NCBI RefSeq assembly: GCF_001425745.1
Contig: NZ_LMDF01000006.1
Span: forward strand, 1,056,035 to 1,120,034
Length of the DNA: 64,000 nucleotides
Direction: 5' to 3'
Source of the DNA: Caulobacter sp. Root343
GTDB lineage: Bacteria > Pseudomonadota > Alphaproteobacteria > Caulobacterales > Caulobacteraceae
Made by a program: the position numbers and the translations under genes. Under the pieces are notes generated by a model, which was given only the letters and a program-made list of their open reading frames with translations, ran no database searches and was not told the origin of the DNA. Shown here one piece after another: positions 48,669 through 57,597 of the stretch; the stretch's first letter is position 1, and each line of letters opens with the position of its first letter.

Positions 48669-51080
48669 TCAAGCCTTCTCGACGAAGCTGTCGATGACCT
48701 TCTTCTCGCCGGCCTTGTCGAAGGCGACGGTCAGCTTGTTGCCCTCGACGCCGGAGACCTTGCCGTAGCCGAACTTGACGTGGAACACACGGTCGCCGCG
48801 CGCATAGGCGCTACCCACGGGGGCGGAGACGGCGACCAGCCGGCCTTCGCCCTCGATTGGGGCCGAACGGGCGGCCGAGCCGGCGCGGGTTCCCGTCGCG
48901 CCGCGCCAGGCGGTCCCGCGTTCGCCAAAGCCGGCCGTGCGTTCCTGAGCCCGTTTCCAGCCTGGGCTGTCGTAGCTGCCGGCCTGGAAGGCGCTGGTGC
49001 CGGGATCGTCCCAGCGCGAGGCGGCCGTCGACTGCATGCCGGGGCCGCCGCCGTAATAGCCGGTCTCGGACGCCGCATCGACGTGGGCGATCGGCAGCTC
49101 GTCGACGAAGCGGCTGGGCAGCTGCGACGTCCAGCGGCCATAGACTTGGCGGTTGGCCACGAAGCTGATCAGGGCCTGCTCGCGAGCCCGGGTGATGCCG
49201 ACATAGGCCAGGCGGCGCTCTTCCTCGAGGCCCTTCTCGCCCTTGTCGTCCATGCTGCGCTGGCTGGGGAACACGCCTTCCTCCCAGCCGGGCAGGAAGA
49301 CCAGCGGGAACTCCAGCCCCTTGGCCGAGTGCAGGGTCATGATCCAGACGGCGTCGCCGGTGGCCTCGCGGTCCAGGTCCATGACCAGCGACACGTGCTC
49401 GAGATAGGCCTCCAGCGTGTCGAAGGCGGCCATCGACTGGACCAGTTCCTTCAGGTTCTCCAGCCGCGTCTGGCTGGTCGGGCCCTTGTCGAGCCGCAGC
49501 GCGTCGGTATAGCCGCTCTCCTCCAGCACCGTCTCCAGCAGGCGCTGGTGGTGGACATTGCCGACCAGCGAGCGCCAGCGGTCCAGATCGCGGATGAAGT
49601 TGCTGAGCGCGGTGCGGGTGCGGGCCGGCAGCTCGTCGCTGGCGATGATCTGGCGGGCCGCCTCGACGGTCGAGATCCCGCCCAGCCGGGCGATCTGCAG
49701 CAGCTTCTGGACGCTGGTGTCGCCGATGCCGCGCTTGGGCGTGTTGACGATGCGCTCGAAGGCCAAGTCGTCGTCCGGCGACTGGATCAGGCGCAGATAG
49801 GCGTGGGCGTCGCGGATCTCGGCCCGTTCGAAGAAGCGCGGGCCGCCGACCACCTTGTAGGGGATCTGCAGCAGCACGAACCGCTCTTCGAAGGCGCGCA
49901 TCTGGAACGAGGCGCGGACCAGGATGGCCATCTGGCTGTACTTGCGACCGGCCCGTTTGGCCCGCTCGATCTCGTCGGCGATCATCCGGCTCTCGGCCTC
50001 GCCGTCCCAGACGCCGCTGACCTTGACCTTCTCGCCGCCCGTCGCCTCGGTCCACAGGGTCTTGCCCAGCCGGCCCTTGTTGGCGGTGATCAGGCCCGAG
50101 GCCGCCGCGAGAATGTGTTCGGTCGAGCGGTAGTTGCGCTCCAGCCTAACGACCTTGGCGCCGGGGAAGTCGCGCTCGAAGCGCAGGATGTTGTCGACCT
50201 CGGCCCCGCGCCAGCCATAGATCGACTGGTCGTCGTCGCCGACGCAGCAGACGTTCTGGCGGCCTTGAGCCAGCAGCCGCAGCCACAGGTACTGGGCGAC
50301 GTTGGTGTCCTGGTACTCGTCGACCATCACGTATTTGAAGCGACGCTGGAAATCCTCCAGCACGTCGGGATGGCCGGTGAACAGGCTGATATTGTGCAGC
50401 AGCAGGTCGCCGAAGTCGCAGGCGTTCAGGATGCGCAGGCGTTCCTGGTACTGGCGATAGAGGCTGATGCCCTTGCCGTTGGCGAACTCGCCGGCCTCGC
50501 TGGTCGGCACGCGGTCGGGCGTCCAGCCGCGGTTCTTCCAGCCGTCGATGATCTGCGACAGGATCCGTGGGGTCCAGCGCTTGGCGTCGATGTTCTCGGC
50601 CTCGATCAGCTGTTTGAGCAGCCGCTCGTTATCGTCGGTGTCGATGATCGTGTAGTTCGACTTCAGCCCCACCAGCTCGGCGTGGCGGCGCAAGATCTGG
50701 GCGGCCACCGAGTGGAAGGTGCCCAGCCAGCGCAGGCCCTCGGCCTCCGGGCCGATGATGTGGGTGATCCGCTCGCGCATCTCGCGGGCGGCCTTGTTGG
50801 TGAAGGTGACGGCCAGCAGCTCCCACGGCCGGGCGCGGCCGGTGGCGAGAATGTGGGCCAGGCGCGTGGTCAGCACCCGGGTCTTGCCGGTGCCGGCCCC
50901 GGCCAGGACCAGCAGCGGCCCCTCGGTGGTCTCGACCGCCTCGCGCTGCTCGGGGTTCAGCCCGTCCAGATAGGCGGGCGCGACGCCCGCCTGGGCCGGG
51001 GGGCGCGGCCGGGCGAGGTCGGAGATGCGGGGGGCGGGGAGGTCGCCGGGGAAATCCGGCGAGTCGGCGTCAGGATACAT
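48669..51080 (-). CDS. uvrD: ATP-dependent DNA helicase UvrD/PcrA
   Basis: Superfamily 1 helicase for nucleotide-excision and mismatch repair. About 803 residues from the ATG at 51080. Walker A GAGTGKT is at 61-67, motif II VDEYQDTN, motif III GDDDQSIYGWRGA, motif IV RNYRSTEHIL, motif V LHSAKGLEFPLV and motif VI YVGITRARE. The C-terminal segment (VKFGYGKVSGVEGNKLTVAF) is the RNA-polymerase-binding tudor-like fold typical of PcrA/UvrD. A near-consensus LexA box abuts the start codon. In-frame TTG at 51098 is an unlikely start. Confidence 0.95.
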   Translation of the reverse strand: MYPDADSPDFPGDLPAPRISDLARPRPPAQAGVAPAYLDGLNPEQREAVETTEGPLLVLAGAGTGKTRVLTTRLAHILATGRARPWELLAVTFTNKAAREMRERITHIIGPEAEGLRWLGTFHSVAAQILRRHAELVGLKSNYTIIDTDDNERLLKQLIEAENIDAKRWTPRILSQIIDGWKNRGWTPDRVPTSEAGEFANGKGISLYRQYQERLRILNACDFGDLLLHNISLFTGHPDVLEDFQRRFKYVMVDEYQDTNVAQYLWLRLLAQGRQNVCCVGDDDQSIYGWRGAEVDNILRFERDFPGAKVVRLERNYRSTEHILAAASGLITANKGRLGKTLWTEATGGEKVKVSGVWDGEAESRMIADEIERAKRAGRKYSQMAILVRASFQMRAFEERFVLLQIPYKVVGGPRFFERAEIRDAHAYLRLIQSPDDDLAFERIVNTPKRGIGDTSVQKLLQIARLGGISTVEAARQIIASDELPARTRTALSNFIRDLDRWRSLVGNVHHQRLLETVLEESGYTDALRLDKGPTSQTRLENLKELVQSMAAFDTLEAYLEHVSLVMDLDREATGDAVWIMTLHSAKGLEFPLVFLPGWEEGVFPSQRSMDDKGEKGLEEERRLAYVGITRAREQALISFVANRQVYGRWTSQLPSRFVDELPIAHVDAASETGYYGGGPGMQSTAASRWDDPGTSAFQAGSYDSPGWKRAQERTAGFGERGTAWRGATGTRAGSAARSAPIEGEGRLVAVSAPVGSAYARGDRVFHVKFGYGKVSGVEGNKLTVAFDKAGEKKVIDSFVEKA

Positions 51081-51081
51081 G

Positions 51082-51096
51082 GAACATATGTAGCAC
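51082..51096 (-). promoter_or_regulatory. Candidate LexA (SOS) box upstream of uvrD
   Basis: On the minus strand the sequence reads GTGC-N7-GTTC, one mismatch from the alphaproteobacterial LexA box GTTC-N7-GTTC. Only one base separates it from the uvrD ATG. There is no clear ribosome site in this stretch, so the mRNA may be leaderless or start very close to the ATG. Confidence 0.5.
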
Positions 51097-51225
51097 AAAC
51101 CTCGCGCGGCTTAAGCCCCCGAGGATCCAGGGCGGCGGCGGCCGCGAGTGTCGGGAAAGGAACTTCCCGGCTCGCGTACCGTTGATCCGCCATTGGAAAC
51201 AGAGCCGACAGGCACGGAGACTCTG

Positions 51226-51441
51226 ATGGCGGAAGAAACCAGCAGCGGCGGCGGGAGCAACAGTAGCTTGGCGTTCATCGTGGGCGGCCTCGTGGTCATC
51301 GTCGCGGTGCTCGCCTTCTTCATGATGTCCGGCGGCTTCACGCAGAAGAAGAAGGTCGACGTCGACATCTCGGCCTCGGCGCCGCAGCTGCCCGACGCGC
51401 CGAAGGCCCCTGAAGCGCCCAAGGCGCCGGGCGGCTCATGA
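51226..51441 (+). CDS. Small single-span membrane protein
   Basis: 71 residues from the ATG at 51226 (GGAGA 6 nt upstream; a start at 51148 would add residues without support). Ser/Gly-rich N-terminus, one span (about 18-38), then basic KKKVDVDI and a PDAPKAPEAPKAP tail. Stop overlaps the ATG of the next gene. The pair looks like a two-gene operon divergent from uvrD. Function unknown. Confidence 0.65.
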   Translation: MAEETSSGGGSNSSLAFIVGGLVVIVAVLAFFMMSGGFTQKKKVDVDISASAPQLPDAPKAPEAPKAPGGS

Positions 51442-51698
51442 AGACACTCGCGCACGACGGACGTCATTCTGGACGTCACGACTCGGAGCGCGGCGGCGTC
51501 TGGGCCGCCCTGCTGGTCGTGCTGGTCCTGGCCGCCGCGGTCTGGGGCGCGTGGAAGCTGGGCGTCATGGCCGGCGACAGGGTGGATCTCCGCCAGCGCC
51601 TGACCGACATGCCCGCGCTGCGCAAGGGTCCGAACCCGCAGCCCGCCCCGGTTCCGATCTCGCGCCGTCCGGGCGTGGAGGCCGAGGCGCGGCGGTAG
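51438..51698 (+). CDS. Small single-span membrane protein, second gene of pair
   Basis: 86 residues starting within an ATGA overlap. A charged, His-rich N-terminus precedes one span (about 22-42) and a Pro/Arg-rich tail. No family recognised. Translational coupling to the gene at 51226 suggests the two products work together, which is inference. Followed by a short repeat-family-A remnant. Confidence 0.6.
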   Translation: MKTLAHDGRHSGRHDSERGGVWAALLVVLVLAAAVWGAWKLGVMAGDRVDLRQRLTDMPALRKGPNPQPAPVPISRRPGVEAEARR

Positions 51699-51704
51699 GC
51701 TACG

Positions 51705-51746
51705 CTGTCATCGCGGCTCTTCGCTTCGCTACGGCCGCGATGACAG
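51705..51746. repeat. REP-like palindromic element, family A, shortened copy
   Basis: 42 nt with CTGTCATCGCGGCTC and its mirrored GCCGCGATGACAG, i.e. the outer arms of family A with the middle lost and one base changed in each arm. The paired changes (CCCGG to CGCGG) preserve base pairing. Confidence 0.75.
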
Positions 51747-51749
51747 CGT

Positions 51750-51959
51750 TTATCGCCCCGCCCGTTCCAGGGCGAACACCCGGCAGGCCGAGGCCAGCGG
51801 ACGATCCCCGCGCTCGCTGTCGATGCGCTGGATCAGGCCGGCCAGGCTTAAGGCCCCGTCGGCCGCCGCCCGTTCCAGCGCCGCCCAGAACTCCGGCTCC
51901 AGGGCCAGCGAGGTGGCGTGGCCGGCCAGGTTCACCGATCGTTTCTTGAGTCCTGCCAG
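51750..51959 (-). CDS. Ribbon-helix-helix domain protein, possible CTG start
   Basis: About 69 residues if it starts at CTG 51959 (LAGLKKRSVNLAGHATSLALEPEFWAALERAA...). No ATG, GTG or TTG precedes the conserved KKRSV segment outside the overlapping upstream gene. GAGGA lies upstream. The KKRSVNLAGHATS strand followed by two helices and DRPLASACRVFALE matches a ribbon-helix-helix (RHH_4-like) protein often found beside DUF4169 genes in alphaproteobacteria. DNA binding is inferred, not shown. Confidence 0.65.
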   Translation of the reverse strand: MAGLKKRSVNLAGHATSLALEPEFWAALERAAADGALSLAGLIQRIDSERGDRPLASACRVFALERAGR

Positions 51960-51963
51960 CGCC

Positions 51964-52140
51964 TCAGTCCTCGCGCTTGGCGCCGTCGAGGTCGCGCTTG
52001 AGCTTGTCGGCCCGCGCGGCGTCCAGCGTCTTCTCGCCCTTGGTGCGGCCAAACTTGGCGCGGTTCTCGGCGGCCCGGGTCTTGTCGTCGGCCTTGGCCT
52101 TGGCCTTGCGAGCCTGGTTGAAATTGACGATGTCGGCCAT
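51964..52140 (-). CDS. DUF4169 family small protein
   Basis: 58 residues read directly from the minus strand, ATG 52140 to TGA 51964. The sequence starts MADIVNFNQARKAKAKAD and is rich in Lys, Arg and Ala with a helical pattern (NRAKFGRTKGEKTLDAARADKLKRDLDG). This is the DUF4169 signature. Together with the RHH gene 4 nt downstream it forms a conserved pair. Role unknown; the charge pattern hints at nucleic-acid or ribosome contact. Confidence 0.75.
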   Translation of the reverse strand: MADIVNFNQARKAKAKADDKTRAAENRAKFGRTKGEKTLDAARADKLKRDLDGAKRED

Positions 52141-52166
52141 GGCGGGCTCTCCCGTGTCCTAAAGGC

Positions 52167-53078
52167 TCAGGGTTTCTTCTTGGCGATCGGACGAATGACC
52201 AGGGTTTCCTGCAGATGCAAGGCCTGGTCCTTCTTCAGCACCAGCGGAGCTCGGCCCGGGAAGACGCAGTTCTGCATCGAGCGGTCGTTATACAGCATCC
52301 AGCGTTTCACTGCCTGACCGTTGGCCTTGCAGGCCAAACCCACCGCCCAAGCGGGGGAGCCGCTTCCGCCGCTTCCGCCGCTCCAGGCGAAACCCATGTT
52401 CGGCCCGGCGTCGATCGCGCCGCCGTTCGGGGTGATGGTCTTGCCGCCCGACGAGAAGGTCAGGTGCTCGGGATCCACCAGGCGGATCGAAAAGCCGCCG
52501 AAGCCACGGTCGTCCTCGCTGCCGCCTAGACCCAGGGCGTCGACGCGCGAGACGATCGTCGTGTCGAACTCGACCCGCCGCGCGCCAGCCTTTAGCGGCC
52601 GAACCGTGACCTTGGTGGTCTCGCGGGCGACATAGGCCAGCTCCGGCCCAGAATTGACCATCCAGTCGACGTCGACCGTCAGGGTCCCGCCGCCCTCGGC
52701 GTCGCCGAGGAAGCGCTTCTCGCGGACGAAATAGGTCAGGCCCTTCATGTACCAGCCGTCGGCGACGGTCTTGCCGCCGGTCTGGACCTTCATCCAGGCC
52801 CACCAGACCCCGCGCTGGTGCGGATGGTCGCCCGGCCTGTCCTCGACCAGCGCCGCGCCGTCCGGGGCGTAGAGCGCCCCGACATAGTTGGCGCGCCCCG
52901 GCTCGGCGGCCGGGTTCAGCGGTTTGGTCCGGTACGCCAGCACGGTCTTGCCGGCCTCGGTCAGGGTCACGGCGTCGTCGGCGAACACCGCGTCGACTCG
53001 CTTGCCGATCGCCGGGTCGGCGAGCGCGGGCGTCGCGGCCGCGAGGAGCACGGCGGCGAGAAGGGCGCGGAGGCTCAT
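52167..53078 (-). CDS. Secreted PmoA-family (DUF6807) protein
   Basis: 303 residues with a signal peptide (MSLRALLAAVLLAAATPALA). Conserved family segments are visible: RPNYVG-like RANYVGALYAPDG, DHPHQRGVWWAWMKV and a C-terminal NGGAIDAGPNMGFAWSG. Despite the name, this group has no link to methane oxidation and appears in sugar-degradation loci. No such locus is adjacent. Upstream, a near-palindrome CCATGCGTGCATGG at 53118-53131 may be an operator. Confidence 0.8.
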   Translation of the reverse strand: MSLRALLAAVLLAAATPALADPAIGKRVDAVFADDAVTLTEAGKTVLAYRTKPLNPAAEPGRANYVGALYAPDGAALVEDRPGDHPHQRGVWWAWMKVQTGGKTVADGWYMKGLTYFVREKRFLGDAEGGGTLTVDVDWMVNSGPELAYVARETTKVTVRPLKAGARRVEFDTTIVSRVDALGLGGSEDDRGFGGFSIRLVDPEHLTFSSGGKTITPNGGAIDAGPNMGFAWSGGSGGSGSPAWAVGLACKANGQAVKRWMLYNDRSMQNCVFPGRAPLVLKKDQALHLQETLVIRPIAKKKP

Positions 53079-53208
53079 GCGTCGTCCTCAAATCATTCGG
53101 AACGTATCAAGAACAATCCATGCGTGCATGGCAAGCCGAAACTTGGCCGGTGGCGTGGCCGTTTGATGTCGCGAGGACATCCCCTCCCGTAATCGCTGGA
53201 GACGACAG

Positions 53209-53445
53209 ATGATCGACGTCACGCAAATCCGTGAGCACCAGGAAGTGGTCGGCTCGGACGGCGGCCATGTCGGCCGGGTGGACCACATCGCCGGCGGCGA
53301 GATCGAGCTGGCCAAGCTGGATCTGGGCGGCGGCTTCAAGCACCACCTGATCCCGCTGTCGTGGGTGGAATATGTTGACGACGACAAGGTTCACCTGGCC
53401 CTGACCCAGGACGACGCCAAGTCGCAGTGGCGCGAGAAGCACTAG
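53209..53445 (+). CDS. DUF2171 / PRC-barrel-like small protein
   Basis: 78 residues: MIDVTQIREHQEVVGSDG, HVGRVDHI, HHLIPLSWVEYVDDDKVHLALTQDDA. This is the DUF2171 pattern, a small beta-barrel related to PRC-barrel domains, often stress-induced. GGAG lies 9 nt upstream. Monocistronic, followed by a weak hairpin at 53468. Confidence 0.85.
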   Translation: MIDVTQIREHQEVVGSDGGHVGRVDHIAGGEIELAKLDLGGGFKHHLIPLSWVEYVDDDKVHLALTQDDAKSQWREKH

Positions 53446-53467
53446 GCGCCCGCCATCCGATGATTTC

Positions 53468-53500
53468 GAGGGCCTCTGCTCGAAAGGGCAGGGGCCTCTT
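53468..53500 (+). terminator. Probable terminator after DUF2171 gene
   Basis: GAGGGCCTCTGC pairs with GCAGGGGCCTC (one bulge and one G-T pair), followed by TT, 23 nt past the stop. Weak U-run. Confidence 0.45.
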
Positions 53501-53564
53501 CGCGCCGGCTTGACCATTCGGGAGAAGCAGCCGACATCCGCCGCATCAGCGCGGAGGGCTCTTC

Positions 53565-54200
53565 ATGTACACCCTTTATGGTTCGCCCAGCACGGCCGGC
53601 ACGGCCATCCACTGGCTGCTTCTCGAGCTTGGCGTCCCGTTCGACCTGAGGCTGCTCGACTTCGACAAGGGCGAGCACAAGACGTCTGAATATCTGGCGC
53701 TGAATCCCGATGGCGTGGTCCCGACCCTGATCGTCGACGGCGCGCCGATCACCCAGATGGCCGGCATCGCCACCCTGCTGGCCGAGCGGCATCCGGAGGC
53801 CGGCTTCGCGCCGCCGCCGGGCTCGCCGGAGCGGGCGGAATATCTGAGCTGGACCCTCTGGCTGGCCAACAGCTTCCAGCCGAACTTCCGCGCCTGGTTC
53901 TATCCGCACGAGCCGGCGGGCGGAGAGGCCCAGGACGCGGTGCAGGCGGCCGCGCTGGCGCGGATCGAGGCCGGCCTGGCGCGGCTGGACGCGCGTCTGG
54001 CGGATCGGGACTACATGGTCGGCGACCACTTCACCACGGTCGACCTGCTGACCACGATCCTGTGCCGCTGGAGCCGCAACATGCCCAAGCCGGCCACCGC
54101 CTGGCCGAACCTGAAGCGCTATCTCGATCGCGTCCGGCAGCGCCCAGCGTTGCGCGAGGCTCACGCCCGCGAAGGTCTGACGGACTGGATCAACGGCTAG
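53565..54200 (+). CDS. Glutathione S-transferase family protein
   Basis: 211 residues. N-terminal thioredoxin-like domain with LYGSPSTAGTAIHWLLLELG and NPDGVVPTLIVDG (cis-Pro motif), then an all-helical C-terminal domain including GDHFTTVDLLTTILCRW, the GST N-capping motif region. Putative active-site Ser/Thr near residues 8-12. Soluble, cytoplasmic. Substrate unknown. Confidence 0.92.
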   Translation: MYTLYGSPSTAGTAIHWLLLELGVPFDLRLLDFDKGEHKTSEYLALNPDGVVPTLIVDGAPITQMAGIATLLAERHPEAGFAPPPGSPERAEYLSWTLWLANSFQPNFRAWFYPHEPAGGEAQDAVQAAALARIEAGLARLDARLADRDYMVGDHFTTVDLLTTILCRWSRNMPKPATAWPNLKRYLDRVRQRPALREAHAREGLTDWING

Positions 54201-54229
54201 GGTCGATCGCGAAAGGCCTCTTGTCGGCG

Positions 54230-54265
54230 TGTAACCTGTGAGTTACATGTAACCTTCAAGTTACA
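54230..54265. promoter_or_regulatory. Two abutting perfect operators TGTAAC-N6-GTTACA
   Basis: Two 18-nt palindromes touch end to end (54230-54247 and 54248-54265), each with perfect 6-nt arms and different spacers (CTGTGA, CTTCAA). They end 21 nt before the membrane-protein gene, just where a promoter should be. The XRE regulator at 54732, in the same operon, is the obvious candidate binder. Confidence 0.8.
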
Positions 54266-54286
54266 TGATCGCACGGGGGAATCGCG

Positions 54287-54739
54287 ATGAACGAACTCAA
54301 TCGGGTCGAAAAGGCCGAGCGGCTGTCCAAGCGCCGGGCGCGGATCTTCGCGGTGCTGGCCGTGATGTTCCTGGCGCTGCAGGCCGTCTATCTGTCGAAC
54401 GGCGCGCTGGTCGAAGCCTCGCGGATCAACCACGTCAAGATCGGGGCCTGGGCCGTGAACGCCTTGGTCCTGCTGGTGCTGCTGGCGACCGGCGGCAATC
54501 TGCTGCGCGGTCGCGACGTGCGCGGCCTGTTGGACGACGAGTCCACGCGGGCACATCGCCGGCTGTCGCTGGTCTGGGGCTTCTGGACGATGATGGCCGT
54601 CGCCTTCGGCCTCTACGCCTTGAGCTTGTTCGAGACGGTGACGACCCGCGAGGTCCTGCACGCGGTGATCACCTTCGGGGTGACCGTACCGTTGCTGGTG
54701 TTTTCCTATCTGGAGCGGCGCGCTTACCGGGATGCATGA
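54287..54739 (+). CDS. Four-span membrane protein co-transcribed with XRE regulator
   Basis: 150 residues, four spans (about 20-38, 52-70, 92-112, 122-142), a charged N-terminus and a short basic end. Small membrane proteins of this shape are often paired with YozG-like Cro/C1-type regulators in bacteria, where both respond to an unknown signal. It overlaps the regulator gene by 8 nt. Expression is probably controlled by the double palindrome at 54230. Confidence 0.75.
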   Translation: MNELNRVEKAERLSKRRARIFAVLAVMFLALQAVYLSNGALVEASRINHVKIGAWAVNALVLLVLLATGGNLLRGRDVRGLLDDESTRAHRRLSLVWGFWTMMAVAFGLYALSLFETVTTREVLHAVITFGVTVPLLVFSYLERRAYRDA

Positions 54740-54938
54740 ACGGCTGAACAACCGCCTGCGCGAAGTCCGCACGGGGAAGGGGCTGACCCAGGCGGACCTG
54801 GCCGACCAGGCCGGGGTCTCGCGCAAGACCATCAACACCGTCGAGAACGGCGTCTTCGTGCCGTCCACGATCCTGGCGCTGACCCTGGCCAAGGTGCTGG
54901 GCGTCAGCGTCGAGGATCTGTTCCAACTGCCGGACTAG
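54732..54938 (+). CDS. XRE/Cro-type transcriptional regulator, single HTH domain
   Basis: 68 residues. LNNRLREVRTGKGLTQADLADQAGVSRKTINTVENG is a complete Cro/C1 helix-turn-helix, followed by PSTILALTLAKVLGVSVEDLF. Such short proteins act as dimers on palindromes. The overlap with the membrane gene and the palindromes upstream suggest autoregulation. A short hairpin follows at 54942. Confidence 0.92.
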   Translation: MHERLNNRLREVRTGKGLTQADLADQAGVSRKTINTVENGVFVPSTILALTLAKVLGVSVEDLFQLPD

Positions 54939-54941
54939 GCG

Positions 54942-54960
54942 CTCTCCTGGCGGAGAGTTC
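54942..54960. terminator. Short hairpin between convergent genes
   Basis: A 6-bp stem CTCTCC/GGAGAG with a TGGC loop 4 nt past the regulator stop and 3 nt before the stop of the convergent gene. U-run is weak (TTC). Confidence 0.4.
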
Positions 54961-54962
54961 GA

Positions 54963-55208
54963 TCACCGGCCGCCGCCGGTGATTTCCTTGATCATAGCCT
55001 GGACCGGGGCCTTGCCGCCGTTGTTCCAGACGACTTTCAAATGGGCCAGGGTGCGCTCGGCGGCGTCGTCGAACTTCCACTCGCAGTTTTCAAAGCGGCA
55101 GTTGTCGAAGGTCGGCGCTTCACCGCCGGCATAGATCAGCCGACAGCCGCGGAATTCGCAGCCCGAGAAGTGCTCGCCGTCCAGCGAGACAGTCTCGTGG
55201 TTATACAT
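54963..55208 (-). CDS. Small pentapeptide-like beta-helix protein
   Basis: 81 residues from the ATG at 55208 (GTG at 55223 is the alternative, no clear ribosome site for either). The middle has repeating C/F-x-F/L patterns: DGEHFSGCEFRGCRLIYAGG, then PTFDNCRFENCEWKF, which resemble short pentapeptide-repeat turns. The C-terminus (MIKEITGGGR) is helical. Function unknown. Same strand and 25 nt downstream of the small gene at 55234. Confidence 0.65.
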   Translation of the reverse strand: MYNHETVSLDGEHFSGCEFRGCRLIYAGGEAPTFDNCRFENCEWKFDDAAERTLAHLKVVWNNGGKAPVQAMIKEITGGGR

Positions 55209-55233
55209 TGTCGAATGGGTCACGCCGTATCTT

Positions 55234-55383
55234 TCAGTTGTCGTCTTGTTCCCGGGGAGGGAGCTCGTCCGACTGCGCGGCCTGCTTGGCCGCGGCTTTT
55301 TCGGCAGCCTTTTCGGCGGCTTTGCGCGCCTTCTGGCGTTCGCGTTCCTGGCGTTCGAAGGAGTAGTTGGGTGTGCGCGCCAT
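55234..55383 (-). CDS. Small basic/charged protein, 49 residues
   Basis: ATG 55383 to TGA 55234. It begins MARTPNYSFERQERERQK and continues as an Ala/Lys/Glu helix (KAAEKAAEKAAAKQAAQ), ending in an acidic tail. Proteins with the opening MARTPNY-FERxERER are conserved across alphaproteobacteria and have no known function. Too short for usual ORF cut-offs. Confidence 0.7.
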   Translation of the reverse strand: MARTPNYSFERQERERQKARKAAEKAAEKAAAKQAAQSDELPPREQDDN

Positions 55384-55479
55384 GTCGGCGACCTCCGTTG
55401 GCCGCCTAGCGCGACAGTTTTCCTCAAGCGCGCTTCCGCCGCTTTCGGTTTCGACATTAAACGCATATGGCGCAGAGCG

Positions 55480-55517
55480 CGCCCCGCCGATCCGACCAAA
55501 AGCGAACCGGCGGGGCG
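55480..55517 (-). terminator. Hairpin after aspartate aminotransferase gene
   Basis: A perfect 10-bp stem CGCCCCGCCG/CGGCGGGGCG with an 18-nt loop, 9 nt past the stop of the gene on the minus strand. No U-run follows, so Rho dependence or a partial stop is possible. Confidence 0.45.
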
Positions 55518-55525
55518 ATAGATGT

Positions 55526-56911
<1,386 letters not shown>

Positions 56912-57003
56912 CTACCACCAGTAGGATCGATCGCGGGGAACGCCGGTCGACCTCGGGGGAAACGCGGACCGCCAAGACGGTCCCGAAGGGGAGGGAAACC
57001 ACC

Positions 57004-57594
57004 ATGAAGACGAAGATTCTCTACATCGCCTTGGCCATCGTGGCGCTGGCGTTGGGCGCGGCGTCGTCAGGCTTCGCCCGCCAGTCGGGCGACGGCGACA
57101 TCCTGCAGAAGGCGATCAACAAGCCCTCGGCCAACTGGGCGATCTATGGCGCGGGCCAGAAGAGCGCAGCGGTCAAGGACAAGGCCATCGCCGGCGGCGG
57201 CGCCATGAAGGTCGAGGTCCAGGCGGCCAGCGACAAGCCGTGGGGCGTCGGCGCCTCGCAGCCCGTCGCGGGCAAGGTCACCAAGGGCGACGTGCTGCTG
57301 GTGGCGTTCTGGGCCAAGGCCGAGAGCGTCGATGGCGGGCCGGCAGCGGCCGACATCTCGGCGGTCCGCGTCCAACAGGCGGCCGCGCCCTATGACGCGG
57401 CGATGCAAGGCGGCCTCAAGGTCGAGGGCGAGTGGAAGATGTACACCGTGCCGGGCCGCGCCACGATCGACATCCCGGCCGGCGCGGGCAGCGTCTCGTT
57501 GCACCTGGGCGCGGCCAAGCAGACCGTGCTGCTGGGGCCGGTGTTCGTGCTGGACTTCGGGCCCGACTACGACCTGAAGAAGCTGGCGCAGTAG
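57004..57594 (+). CDS. Secreted protein with carbohydrate-binding-like beta-sandwich
   Basis: 196 residues from the ATG at 57004 with strong GGGGAGGG upstream. Signal peptide about 1-28. The mature part resembles CBM_4_9 domains: NWAIYGAGQKSAAVKDKAIAGGGAMKVEV, QPVAGKVTKGDVLLVAFWAKAE, GSVSLHLGAAKQTVLLGPVFVLDFG. No enzymatic domain is attached. Binding partner unknown. The ends of this gene and the convergent FMN reductase are 3 nt apart. Confidence 0.72.
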   Translation: MKTKILYIALAIVALALGAASSGFARQSGDGDILQKAINKPSANWAIYGAGQKSAAVKDKAIAGGGAMKVEVQAASDKPWGVGASQPVAGKVTKGDVLLVAFWAKAESVDGGPAAADISAVRVQQAAAPYDAAMQGGLKVEGEWKMYTVPGRATIDIPAGAGSVSLHLGAAKQTVLLGPVFVLDFGPDYDLKKLAQ

Positions 57595-57597
57595 AGT

